The position numbers and the translations under genes are program-made. The notes beneath the pieces were generated by a model, which was not told where the DNA came from, searched no databases, and saw only the letters and a list, made by a program, of their open reading frames with translations. Below are positions 1 to 9,351 of a DNA stretch of 59,484 nt, piece after piece. Position 1 is the first letter of the stretch. Each line of letters opens with the position of its first letter. Origin of the DNA: Clostridiales bacterium (GTDB lineage Bacteria > Bacillota > Clostridia > Oscillospirales > Oscillospiraceae); the NCBI GenBank assembly GCA_902363045.1, contig CABIYX010000005.1:68942-128425 (forward strand), in the 5' to 3' direction.

Positions 1-339
1 GGAATTTACGGGGGCCCAATTCTGGCGGCCGTTGGGACGCTGTCAGGCGCGGGAGGGACAACGACTGCCCCCGCATCCGCGCCGCTGCCGCTGTCGGTCC
101 GAAATCAAGACGGCTTGACTGGCTGGACCAAACGGGCGCGCCTGATCGCTCAGGTTCTAATCTCTGCTGGAGGAAATTGGCGGGCGGGTCCTCGGCGTCG
201 CGGATTGCATATCCCTCGCTTCGCCCAGCAGGGCAAAGCTCGCTCATTTCATCGCTCCGCCTCTCCAACGCAAACCCGCTTCGCTGGGCTTTGCGTTGGG
301 GGCCGCCTGCGGCGGCCATTGTGGACGGATCGGCGTCCG
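1..339. other. Non-coding left edge, hairpin-rich
   Basis: No convincing gene is seen here; open frames lack a ribosome binding site and recognisable protein. The stretch holds a strong stem-loop at about 268-302 (CCAACGCAAA pairing with TTTGCGTTGG around a second CCC/GGG stem) followed by a GGCCGCC/GGCGGCC palindrome at about 301-316. It runs directly into the dispersed repeat at 340. Confidence 0.5.
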
Positions 340-985
340 CCCGACCCGCACCCTCTGCCACGGCTGGTCGGAATCAGGCGCGGTTGTAAAATGGTGCAGG
401 CCAAAATTTTGCACCGCACCAGGGCCCAGTGGCCCGAAAGGAATCAAACCCGGAACCGTATTTTGCGCGCCGGAAATATTACATGAGGGTATAGGGGTAT
501 CCCCCGTAAACGGGGGGCCCGGGGGAGAACGAACTGGAGCCGGAGGGAACTTGTTCCCGACGGCGATGTGAGTCTTCCCCCGGCGATCCTTTGGTTTCTT
601 TCCCATCGAGGGGAAAGAAACTCGCCCCACGGGGCGAAACCCTCCGCGTGGAATGAAACCCATCCCAAAACCGGCGGGCGGGTCAGGAGATCCGCCCGTC
701 CTCCGGCTTTGCTGTTTTTTGCCTGAGATGTTGTAGGGGCGGCCCTATGTGGCCGCCCGCCGATTTCCCGCCGGGGAATGTTTCCTCTCCGTCCCGTAGG
801 GGAGGGGCTTGCCCCTCCCGCCGTTTTTCGGAATTTTTTCGGTCAACGCTGGGGTTTCGCCCTTTGAGGCGGCGCGCCGAGTCGTCGCGCCCTACGGATG
901 TCATTGTCCATGGAAGACGGGCGGCCACAGAGACCCGCCCCTACGGTGTTTCCGGTGAATCACAGCAGAATCGGACAGCGGGAGG
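340..985 (+). repeat. Dispersed non-coding repeat, left copy
   Basis: About 560 bp (340 to about 905) is nearly identical to 50275-50845 in the same orientation. The part from 667 onward is also nearly identical, in inverted orientation, to 59166-59484. The element is built from palindromic modules (GGGCGGCC..GGCCGCCC, GGGAGGGGC..GCCCCTCCC, GGCGCG..CGCGCC) and encodes no protein with recognisable features. It lies in the gap downstream of the AGCS symporter gene. Function is unknown; it resembles dispersed palindromic intergenic families. Confidence 0.85.
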
Positions 986-1047
986 GGCGAGCCCCTCCCC
1001 TACGGCGTTTCAGGCAAAAGAAAGCAGAACAGGGGCGGCGCAGGGAA

Positions 1048-1091
1048 ACAAAAAAGGACGAAGCCCCAGAACATCCCGGAGCTTCGTCCTT
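1048..1091 (-). terminator. Intrinsic terminator of the AGCS symporter gene
   Basis: An 11-bp perfect stem (1054-1064 with 1081-1091, AAGGACGAAGC) lies just after the minus-strand stop at 1098. On the minus strand it is followed by a run of six T, the classical intrinsic terminator layout. Confidence 0.85.
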
Positions 1092-1097
1092 TTATCC

Positions 1098-2516
<1,419 letters not shown>

Positions 2517-2613
2517 TGTGTGCTCCTTTTCGGCGTAGTTTCAGCCGCAGCGGTCACTTTGGGCGGCCATAGCAGACGCCCCGGGGCAGACCACAGGGCG
2601 TTTCGTCCCCTTT

Positions 2614-2641
2614 ATTATACAGATAAAAAATAGGAACGCAA
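2614..2641 (-). promoter_or_regulatory. Probable sigma-A promoter for the AGCS gene
   Basis: On the minus strand TTGCGT (2641-2636) and TATAAT (2619-2614) are 16 bp apart, about 100 bp upstream of the start codon. The -10 is perfect; the -35 is partial. Confidence 0.5.
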
Positions 2642-2761
2642 TAGGGTCAGGACAATCTTGTATACTTTTTTTGTTTAAAGCATTGAGGAGCGCCGCCCCG
2701 ACATGAAGGCCGGCCCGCCGACATATACTGGGAACAATGAAATTGCAGGAGGACGATCTTT

Positions 2762-3517
2762 ATGAGAGCATTTTTGATCCGCCGGAGCTCCATATCCCTC
2801 GCGATCTGCGGGATTGCGGCTGTGCTGATGTTCTATGTGGTCAACTACCCCGCCGCCGTGGACGCCTCGGCATCCGCGCGGCAGCTGCCGATCTACTGTG
2901 TCCAGCGGGACCAGAAGCTGGTATCCATCAGCTTTGACGCGGCATGGGGCAATGAGGACACACAAGACCTCATCGACATTCTGGACCGCTTTCAGGTCAA
3001 GGCCACCTTCTTTGTGGTGGGCGACTGGGTGGACAAATATCCGGAGTCGGTCAAGGCCCTCCACGACGCCGGACACGAGGTGATGAACCACTCCAACACC
3101 CACGCCCACTATCCCCAGCTGTCTCCGCAGGAGGTGGTGGACGATCTGAACGCCTGCAACGACAAGATCGAGGCCGTCACCGGCGTGCGTCCCACCCTGG
3201 TGCGCCTGCCCTATGGGGACTACGATGACAACGCCATCCGCGCTGTGCGCTCCACCGGCATGGAGCCCATCCAGTGGGATGTGGACAGCCTGGACTGGAA
3301 GGAGCTCCCCGCCCAGGAGATCGCCCAGCGGGTCACCGGAAAGGTCCAGCCCGGCTCCATCGTCCTGTTCCATAACGCCGCCAAGCACACGCCGGAGGCT
3401 CTGCCCTCCATCCTGACCGCCCTCATTCAGGAGGGCTACACCTTTGTGCCCATTTCTCAGATCATTCTGGACGGGGAATACACCATTGACCACACCGGGC
3501 GGCAGTGCCCGGCATAA
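2762..3517 (+). CDS. PdaB-like polysaccharide deacetylase (CE4 family)
   Basis: 251 residues: a basic N-terminus, one membrane anchor (about 9-28), then a CE4 NodB-homology domain. Visible motifs are FDAAW (58-62), H110-x3-H114, RLPYG (148-152), WDVDSLDW (172-179) and LFHN (202-205). CE4 enzymes remove N-acetyl groups from peptidoglycan or related glycans. The single anchor and FDAAWG signature resemble the sporulation PdaB group, which acts on spore cortex or sporangial wall. The second Asp of the usual FDD motif is Ala, as is common in this subgroup. An AGGAGGACGATCTTT ribosome site sets the start. The gene is monocistronic, closed by the hairpin at 3520-3556. The sporulation role is inferred from family likeness. 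Confidence 0.88.
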   Translation: MRAFLIRRSSISLAICGIAAVLMFYVVNYPAAVDASASARQLPIYCVQRDQKLVSISFDAAWGNEDTQDLIDILDRFQVKATFFVVGDWVDKYPESVKALHDAGHEVMNHSNTHAHYPQLSPQEVVDDLNACNDKIEAVTGVRPTLVRLPYGDYDDNAIRAVRSTGMEPIQWDVDSLDWKELPAQEIAQRVTGKVQPGSIVLFHNAAKHTPEALPSILTALIQEGYTFVPISQIILDGEYTIDHTGRQCPA

Positions 3518-3519
3518 CA

Positions 3520-3556
3520 GAGCGCCCCTCCGGCTTTCTCCGCCGGAGGGGCGCTC
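3520..3556. terminator. Bidirectional terminator between convergent genes
   Basis: A 15-bp perfect stem (3520-3534 with 3542-3556) with a 7-nt loop lies between the convergent deacetylase and MerR genes. It starts 3 bp after one stop codon and ends 6 bp before the other. Confidence 0.85.
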
Positions 3557-3562
3557 AAGATG

Positions 3563-4306
3563 TCAACAGACCTGAATATATCCCTTCAGGAAGTCCGTCC
3601 GTTCGTCCTGCTCCACCGCTGTGAGCAGATACTGCGCCAGCAGGATGCCGGTGCGGCGCCGCTTCTGCACCTCCTTGACAGACTCCCACACGTCGCTGTG
3701 GTAGTCCCGGTCCACCTGCTCCCGGATCAGGAAAGTCAGAAATGTGCCGCCTGTGGATCTCTCCCAGCACAGATCCGGGCCGGAAGCCTCCGGAGGCATC
3801 ACGATGCACCGGGTCTCTGTCCCGGACATATCCCTGGTATCGAAATACCGGACATACAATGTGGGGTCGCTGCTGTACCGGCGGAGCTTCTCCTGTTCAT
3901 GGAAATCAAAACGGGCGATCTTCTCAAAGGGGACCTCTTCCGGCTGGTATGGCTCCCGCTGAAGGCGCAGGATCTCCTGCGTGTTGGCCATCTGTTTCTG
4001 GATCTGACCGCAGATCCGCTGGCAGGTGTCCAAGTGTCTCTGCATGTGTTCCTCCATTTGACGCAGGCCGCCCTGGTACTGCTCCAAATCAAAGCGGCGG
4101 AGCTGAAGGATCTTTTTTACTGGGACCCCTGAGCTGCGCAGAAAGATCACATCCGCGATTTCAGCCAGCTCTCTGGGGCCGTAGGCACGGTAGCGGTTCG
4201 CCCCCTTGCAGGGAGAAATCAGCCCCTCCTGTTCCCAGAAACGGATCGTTGCCGCGGGTACCTCTAACAGTCTGGACACCTCTCCAATGGAAAAAATATC
4301 CTCCAT
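3563..4306 (-). CDS. MerR-family transcriptional regulator
   Basis: 247 residues. The N-terminal winged helix (FSIGEVSRLLEVPAATIRFWEQEGL, about residues 5-29, with the RYRAYG wing and tyrosine that follow) is canonical MerR. A coiled-coil dimerisation helix follows (about 70-110). The C-terminal half (about 120-240) looks like a GyrI-like small-molecule sensor domain and lacks a Cys metal-binding loop, so an organic ligand is more likely than a metal. It is divergent from the carrier/amidohydrolase/carrier genes, and a MerR-type promoter with a palindrome lies between them at 4352-4382. I infer that it controls that module. MerR assignment is secure; ligand unknown. Confidence 0.9.
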   Translation of the reverse strand: MEDIFSIGEVSRLLEVPAATIRFWEQEGLISPCKGANRYRAYGPRELAEIADVIFLRSSGVPVKKILQLRRFDLEQYQGGLRQMEEHMQRHLDTCQRICGQIQKQMANTQEILRLQREPYQPEEVPFEKIARFDFHEQEKLRRYSSDPTLYVRYFDTRDMSGTETRCIVMPPEASGPDLCWERSTGGTFLTFLIREQVDRDYHSDVWESVKEVQKRRRTGILLAQYLLTAVEQDERTDFLKGYIQVC

Positions 4307-4351
4307 TTTGGACCTCCAAAGAACTTTTTCGCCATTTTATCACATTTTCGC

Positions 4352-4382
4352 TTGACATTCAAGTTACTTGAAGGTATATCAT
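4352..4382 (+). promoter_or_regulatory. MerR-type promoter with palindromic operator
   Basis: TTGACA (4352-4357) and TATCAT (4377-4382) are separated by 19 bp, the over-long spacing typical of MerR-activated promoters. The spacer contains a perfect inverted repeat, TTCAAGT-T-ACTTGAA (4358-4372). An alternative -10, TATATC (4375-4380), would give a 17-bp spacer. It faces the first YfcC-family carrier gene, 105 bp upstream of its start, and is divergent from the MerR gene. Confidence 0.8.
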
Positions 4383-4486
4383 AAATGAGTCTGACCACGG
4401 AGCTGGGGACGGAGTCAAATTTTGACAGACGTTGACCGGCTCCGAATGTGCGTTTGTTGGAAATTTGGAGAAATGAGGAGATGGCT

Positions 4487-5899
4487 ATGGCAAACACTGA
4501 GAAAAAAGAAAAGAAGAAATTTCAATTCAAAATGCCTCACACCTATGTGATCCTGATCTCGATCATGGTGCTGATGCTGGTCCTGACCCACATCATCCCC
4601 GCCGGCGAGTATGACCGTGTGGAGGATCCGGTCTCTGGCAAGATGGTCGTCGTGGCCGACTCCTATCATGAGATCGATGTAGAGGCCCCGGGCATTTTTG
4701 ACCTGTTCCTGGCCCTTCAGGAGGGCTATGTGGACGCGGCCGACATCATGTTCCTGATCATCTTCGCGTATGGCTTCGTCTATGTGCTGACCAAGAACGG
4801 AACGATGGACGCAGCTCTGGGAACGATGGTGCGGAAGATCGGCTCCCGGGTCTCCCTGCTGATTCCCATCACCATGCTGGTGCTGGGAATCCTGGGCTCC
4901 ACCATGGGTATTTATGAGGAGGTCTACGGCCTATTCCCGGTCTTTGTCGGAATTTTCATGGCCCTGGGCTATGACGCCATCGTGGGCGGCGCCATCATCT
5001 TCCTGGGCGTCTCCATCGGCTATGCCGCCGGAACCACCAACCCCTATAACATTGCGGTGGCTCAGGACGTGGCCGGTGTGGAGCTTTACTCCGGCATGGA
5101 GTTTCGCTGGGTGATCTTCATCGCCTTTGAGGCGCTGGCTATCTTCTACGTCATGCGCTATGCCCACCGGGTCAAGGCGGATCCCTCCCGCTCCCTGCTG
5201 AAGGGGATCGCCGTGGACAGCGTGGAGATGAAGGGCATCAACAGCCTGGACGAGGTCAAGATGACCACCCGCCAGAAGCTGTGTCTGCTGGAGTTCTTCG
5301 GCGTCATCGGCTTTTTGACCTACTCCGTTCTGGAGCTGGGCTGGTACGTCAATGAGATCGCCGCTCTGTTCCTGATGGCCATGGTGATCGCCGGCATCAT
5401 CAGCGGCTACTCCGCCACTGAGATCTGCAAGACCTTTATCGAGTCCACCAAGTCCATGGTGTCCTCCATGCTGATCGTGGGCTTCACCCGCGGAATCCTG
5501 ATCCTGATGAAGCAGGGCTGCATCACCGACACCATCGTGTACGGCCTGGTGACCGTGCTGGACGGCGCCAGCAAGTATGTTGCCGCCTACGGGATGCTGT
5601 TCCTCCAGAACATCATCAAGTTCTTCATCAACGGATCCACCAGCCAGGCCACCATCACTATGCCCATCATGGCGCCCACCGCGGAGTTGGTCGGACTGAG
5701 CAAGCAGATCGCGGTGCTGGCCTATCAGTTCGGCAACGGCTTTGCCGACTGCTTCTGGCCCACCTCCTGCGCGCTGTGCTGCGGCCTGATGGGCGGCGTG
5801 CCGCTGAACAAGTGGTACCGCTTCGTCACCCCGCTGTTCCTGATGATGCTGGCCCTGGAGTTTGTATTCATGACCATCGCCGTCTGGATCGGCTATTAA
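4487..5899 (+). CDS. YfcC-family membrane carrier (first copy)
   Basis: 470 residues from the ATG at 4487, chosen because GAGGAG ends 6 bp upstream; the nearer ATG at 4481 abuts that site. About 11-12 hydrophobic segments follow a Lys-rich N-terminus. The conserved FxMPHTYVI, IPAGEYDR and NGSTSQATITMPIMAP stretches place it in the YfcC/ArcD-like carboxylate and amino-acid carrier group (PF03606-like). Such proteins move organic anions, amino acids or short peptides across the inner membrane. It is the first gene behind the MerR-type promoter and is followed by an amidohydrolase and a paralogous carrier. Substrate unknown; an amide or cyclic amino-acid derivative is a guess from the neighbouring hydrolase. 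Confidence 0.88.
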   Translation: MANTEKKEKKKFQFKMPHTYVILISIMVLMLVLTHIIPAGEYDRVEDPVSGKMVVVADSYHEIDVEAPGIFDLFLALQEGYVDAADIMFLIIFAYGFVYVLTKNGTMDAALGTMVRKIGSRVSLLIPITMLVLGILGSTMGIYEEVYGLFPVFVGIFMALGYDAIVGGAIIFLGVSIGYAAGTTNPYNIAVAQDVAGVELYSGMEFRWVIFIAFEALAIFYVMRYAHRVKADPSRSLLKGIAVDSVEMKGINSLDEVKMTTRQKLCLLEFFGVIGFLTYSVLELGWYVNEIAALFLMAMVIAGIISGYSATEICKTFIESTKSMVSSMLIVGFTRGILILMKQGCITDTIVYGLVTVLDGASKYVAAYGMLFLQNIIKFFINGSTSQATITMPIMAPTAELVGLSKQIAVLAYQFGNGFADCFWPTSCALCCGLMGGVPLNKWYRFVTPLFLMMLALEFVFMTIAVWIGY

Positions 5900-5941
5900 A
5901 AGATGCTTTTGCCCCCGTTCCGGGGTAAAATAAAACATACT

Positions 5942-5984
5942 GGCAATAAGGATATGGAAGGTTGACTTCTGTATCCTTATTGCC
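5942..5984 (+). promoter_or_regulatory. Long hairpin in the leader of the amidohydrolase gene
   Basis: A perfect 13-bp stem (GGCAATAAGGATA 5942-5954 with its complement 5972-5984) and a 17-nt loop lie between the first carrier and the amidohydrolase, ending 33 bp before the latter's start. No T-run follows, so it is not a standard terminator. It may be an mRNA processing or stability element or a protein-binding operator. Confidence 0.6.
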
Positions 5985-6017
5985 CTATCCACCGAAAGTA
6001 AGAAAGGGGATCTGAAC

Positions 6018-7151
6018 ATGATCGTAAAGCATGGTAATGTGCTGCTGTTTGAGGAGGGCGGCTTCGTCCTGCAGGACATCCGCGTGGAGAATGGAAAAAT
6101 CAAGGAGATCGCTCCGGAGCTCCAGGCCGCCGAGGGCGAGGAGGTCTTTGACGCCGCCGGGAAATATGTCACCCCCGGCATGATCGACGCCCACAGCCAC
6201 ATCTGCATCAGCGAAGAGGGCATGGGCAGCATCGGCGACGACTGCTGTGACTACTCCGGCGCTCTGACCCCGGAGCTGGAGGTGCTGGACGGCATCTACC
6301 CCTTTGACCGGGCGGTGATTGACTCCGTCCGGGCCGGCGTCACCGCCGCCTGCGTCTGCCCCGGCAGCGACGGCGTGGTGGGCGGCGTCGCCTCCACCAT
6401 CACCCTGAACGGCACGGTAGCCGACGAGATGCTCCTGCGGCGCTACACCGCCATGAAGTGCAGCGTGGGCGAGAACCCCAAGACCGCCAAGCACGGCTTT
6501 GAGTCCCGCATGGGCGTGGCCTATCACCTGCGCAAATGCCTGGAGGACGCCATCGAGTACCGCCACGACAAGGAAGAGGCAGAGAAGAGCGGCAGTTGGT
6601 TCAAGCGGGACCTCGGCATGGAAAATATGCTGAAGGTGCTGAATAAGGAGATGCCCATCCATATGCACGCCCACCGCTCCGATGACATCTGCACGGCCAT
6701 CCGCATTGCCCAGGAGTATGACGTGGACCTGGTCCTGGTCCACTGCACCGACGGGATCGCCATCGCCGACTATCTGGCCAAGTTCCCCTATCCGGTGATC
6801 GTGGGCCCCGGTATGACCCCCCGTTCCAAGCACGAGACCTGGAACAAGACCTATGAGACCGCCGGCGTGCTCAGCCGCGCTGGACTGAAGGTGTGCATCA
6901 CCGCCGACCACGACGTCACCCCCCTGTACTATCTGCCGGTCTACGCCGCGCTGTCCGTGCGGGACGGTATGGACGAGCTGGAGGGGCTGAAGGCGGTCAC
7001 CATCAATCCGGCCGAGGTGCTGGGCATCGATGACCGGAAGGGCAGCCTGACGGCGGGCAAGGACGCCGACATCGTTGTGTGGGATCAGCACCCCTTCGCC
7101 TATCAGGCCCATGTGGAGCAGGTCTTCCTGTCCGGAAAGGCCATGTGCTGA
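6018..7151 (+). CDS. Metal-dependent amidohydrolase
   Basis: 377 residues of the amidohydrolase superfamily (imidazolonepropionase/dihydroorotase-like TIM barrel). Metal ligands are visible: H59-x-H61 in the DAHSH motif, H217 or H219 (HMHAH), H242 (VHC) and D297 (TADHD). The C-terminal TINPAEVLGI and GKDADIVVWD stretches are typical of the superfamily and close its small beta domain. It hydrolyses an amide, cyclic amide or related bond in the cytosol; the exact substrate is not determined. The start follows AGAAAGGGGATCTGAAC. Its place between two paralogous carriers suggests that it acts on what they import. There is no signal peptide. Confidence 0.88.
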   Translation: MIVKHGNVLLFEEGGFVLQDIRVENGKIKEIAPELQAAEGEEVFDAAGKYVTPGMIDAHSHICISEEGMGSIGDDCCDYSGALTPELEVLDGIYPFDRAVIDSVRAGVTAACVCPGSDGVVGGVASTITLNGTVADEMLLRRYTAMKCSVGENPKTAKHGFESRMGVAYHLRKCLEDAIEYRHDKEEAEKSGSWFKRDLGMENMLKVLNKEMPIHMHAHRSDDICTAIRIAQEYDVDLVLVHCTDGIAIADYLAKFPYPVIVGPGMTPRSKHETWNKTYETAGVLSRAGLKVCITADHDVTPLYYLPVYAALSVRDGMDELEGLKAVTINPAEVLGIDDRKGSLTAGKDADIVVWDQHPFAYQAHVEQVFLSGKAMC

Positions 7152-7191
7152 TCGATTCTAATATTCCGCTTTAGGAAGGGAGCAACAGGTC

Positions 7192-8586
7192 ATGCGCCGA
7201 TGGAAAGAAAAGCTCTCCAAGATCAAAATGCCGCATACCTATGTGATCCTCACGATCATCCTGCTGGTGGTGGTCGCTCTGTGCTATCTGATCCCCGCCG
7301 GGGAGTATGTGCGTGAGTTCGATCCGGTCAGCGGGAAAACGGTGGTCATTCCCGATTCCTTCCACTTTACCGAGGGGAAGAAGCCGGGGCTGTTCGACAT
7401 CTTTTTGTCCCTCCAGCGGGGGTATGTGGACGCGGCAGACATCCTGTTCCTGATCGTATTCGCCTATGGCTACGTCTATATCCTCACAAAAAACGGGACT
7501 CTGAGCGGTGCGATCCATGTGCTAATCCGAAAGATGAAGGGGAGCACCCATCTTCTGATCCCGGTGTTTATGCTGCTGTTCGGTGTGCTGGGATCGACTC
7601 TTGGGATCTTTGAGGAGACCTATGGCCTGGTATCCGTGTTTGTGGGAATGGGACTTGCCCTGGGATATGACCCCCTTGTTGGCGGGGCAGTGGTCTATGT
7701 GGGTGTGGCCACCGGCTTTGCCGCCGCTACTACCAACCCGTTCTCTGTGGGAATTGCCCAGAGCATCGCGGAGGTCCCTATCAACTCCGGAGTCCTTTAT
7801 CGCCTGGTGGTCTTTCTGGTGTTCCAGGGGACCGCAATCTGGTATGTGATGCGCTATGCCAAAAAGGTCAAGGAGCACCCGGAGCAATCCGTGATGTACG
7901 GCGTGCCCATGGAATTTACCCCACCGGATGTGAGCGACTCAGACGGCGTCTTTACCCTGCGGCAGAAGCTGTGCTTGCTGCTGTTCCTGGTCACCATCGG
8001 GATGCTGCTGTTCGGCACCATTCGGCTGGGATGGTATATCAATGAAATCTCGGCGATGTTTCTGATGATGGCAGTGATCTCTGGTCTGGTGGGGGGCTAT
8101 TCCGCCACAGAGATCTGCGACACCTTTATTGAGTCTACAAAATCTGTGGTATCCTCCATCCTGGTGATTGGGTTTACCCGGGGGATCCTGCTGACTATGA
8201 AGGACGCTATGATCTCTGATACGGTGGTCTACGGCCTGTCTCAGCTGCTCAATGCCTCCAACAAGATGCTCTCGGCAGTGGGGATGCTGTTCCTCCAAAA
8301 TGTCATCAACTTTTTTATCACCGGGTCATCCAGTCAGGCCACCATCACCATGCCTATCATGACTCCAGTGGCGGATATTGTGGGCGTGAGCCGCCAGACC
8401 GCCGTGCTGGCCTACTGCTTCGGTGATGGCTTCTCTGATATGTTCTGGCCCACCGCCTGTACGCTGAACTGCGGCCTGATGGGAGTTCCGCTGGACAGAT
8501 GGTACCGATTTATGGCACCTCTGTTTCTGATTATGATGGCGTTACAGACCTTCTTCATCGCTCTGTCCGTGTTCGTCTATCCCTGA
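7192..8586 (+). CDS. YfcC-family membrane carrier (second copy)
   Basis: 464 residues, a paralogue of the carrier at 4487. It shares the MPHTYVI opening, IPAGEYVREFDPVSGK stretch and SSQATITMPIM motif and the same number of hydrophobic segments. It starts 40 bp after the amidohydrolase behind GGAAGGGAGCAACAGGTC, so it is probably cotranscribed, and a strong terminator follows at 8613-8651. Two related carriers around one hydrolase may divide import and export (substrate/product exchange) or differ in substrate; the sequence does not decide. Codon use is slightly less GC-biased than in the first copy, suggesting divergence rather than a very recent duplication. Confidence 0.88.
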   Translation: MRRWKEKLSKIKMPHTYVILTIILLVVVALCYLIPAGEYVREFDPVSGKTVVIPDSFHFTEGKKPGLFDIFLSLQRGYVDAADILFLIVFAYGYVYILTKNGTLSGAIHVLIRKMKGSTHLLIPVFMLLFGVLGSTLGIFEETYGLVSVFVGMGLALGYDPLVGGAVVYVGVATGFAAATTNPFSVGIAQSIAEVPINSGVLYRLVVFLVFQGTAIWYVMRYAKKVKEHPEQSVMYGVPMEFTPPDVSDSDGVFTLRQKLCLLLFLVTIGMLLFGTIRLGWYINEISAMFLMMAVISGLVGGYSATEICDTFIESTKSVVSSILVIGFTRGILLTMKDAMISDTVVYGLSQLLNASNKMLSAVGMLFLQNVINFFITGSSSQATITMPIMTPVADIVGVSRQTAVLAYCFGDGFSDMFWPTACTLNCGLMGVPLDRWYRFMAPLFLIMMALQTFFIALSVFVYP

Positions 8587-8612
8587 GTTCACTGAACAGT
8601 GATCCAAATATA

Positions 8613-8651
8613 AGAACCCCGCCGGGTCCCCTTCAGGACCGGCGGGGTTCT
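8613..8651 (+). terminator. Terminator of the carrier/amidohydrolase operon
   Basis: A 13-bp perfect stem (AGAACCCCGCCGG 8613-8625 with 8639-8651) lies 27 bp after the last stop codon. Confidence 0.8.
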
Positions 8652-8704
8652 GCTCATCATGCAAGAGGCTGCGGGAAAATCATACCATAACAGGATCAAG
8701 AAAT

Positions 8705-8731
8705 GGGCCGGATGTGAACCACATCCGGCCC
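8705..8731 (-). terminator. Terminator of rpiB
   Basis: A 12-bp perfect stem with a 3-nt loop (8705-8716 with 8720-8731) lies 10 bp after the rpiB stop. On the minus strand it is followed by a short T-rich stretch (ATTTCTT). Confidence 0.75.
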
Positions 8732-8740
8732 GTTATCAAA

Positions 8741-9178
8741 TCAGTCCTTCTCCACATCCATGACCAGGCCGACGCGGCGGGCATGGCGGCCGCCCTCGAA
8801 CTGGGTGTCCAGAAACACATCCACGATGCGCTCTGCCATATTGGGGCCGATGACGCCCGCCCCCATGGCCAGCATATTGGCGTCATTGTGGCGGCGGGTC
8901 ATCTCTGCGCAAAGAGGGTCGCTGCACAGAGCGCAGCGGATCCCATTCACTTTGTTGGCTGTGATGGAAACCCCAATGCCGGTGGTGCAGATCACGATGC
9001 CCTTCTCACAGCGGCCATCGGCCACGGCCACGGCAGCCGCTTTGGCGAAGATGGGATAGTCACAGCTCTCCTGGCTGTCACAGCCGCAGTCCAAAACGTT
9101 GATGCCCTTGGCGGTGAGATATGCCTTGATATGCTCCTTGAGGCGGTAACCGCCGTGGTCTGAAGCGATAGAGATCAT
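8741..9178 (-). CDS. rpiB: Ribose-5-phosphate isomerase B
   Basis: 145 residues, standard RpiB length. It interconverts ribose-5-phosphate and ribulose-5-phosphate in the pentose phosphate pathway. Motifs present are the SDHGG phosphate-binding start (6-10), catalytic Cys64 in the CTTGIGVSI loop (the anion-hole TGIG) and HNDAN (97-101). The sugar-phosphate isomerase family also holds allose and galactose isomerases, but the gene stands alone, so plain RpiB is most likely. GGAGGAGGAATTTGCAAT precedes the start. It has its own promoter (9261-9289) and is insulated from the upstream glgP by a terminator. Confidence 0.93.
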   Translation of the reverse strand: MISIASDHGGYRLKEHIKAYLTAKGINVLDCGCDSQESCDYPIFAKAAAVAVADGRCEKGIVICTTGIGVSITANKVNGIRCALCSDPLCAEMTRRHNDANMLAMGAGVIGPNMAERIVDVFLDTQFEGGRHARRVGLVMDVEKD

Positions 9179-9260
9179 ATTGCAAATTCCTCCTCCGCGG
9201 GGCGCGCCGGATGCGGGACAGGCGGGCCCACGCCGTTTTCAAAATAGGTTCCGTGCCCCT

Positions 9261-9289
9261 ATTGTATTTCATTTTTCAGGATTTGGCAA
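9261..9289 (-). promoter_or_regulatory. Promoter of rpiB
   Basis: TTGCCA (9289-9284) and TACAAT (9266-9261) on the minus strand with a 17-bp spacer, about 80 bp upstream of the rpiB start. Confidence 0.75.
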
Positions 9290-9316
9290 GGGGAAAGGCG
9301 GTTTTTGCCTGGAAAA

Positions 9317-9337
9317 GGCCGCTCCTCAGGAGCGGCC
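9317..9337 (-). terminator. Terminator of glgP
   Basis: A 9-bp stem, 3-nt loop hairpin (GGCCGCTCC 9317-9325 with 9329-9337) is flanked by A4 and T4, so it can work both ways. It lies 15 bp after the glgP stop and ends glgP transcription before rpiB. Confidence 0.88.
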
Positions 9338-9351
9338 TTTTGTGGGGGAGA

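Noticed and set aside
340..985. The repeat was considered as a CRISPR array.
   Set aside because: The repeated modules are variable in length and order, lack regular spacers, and no cas genes are present.
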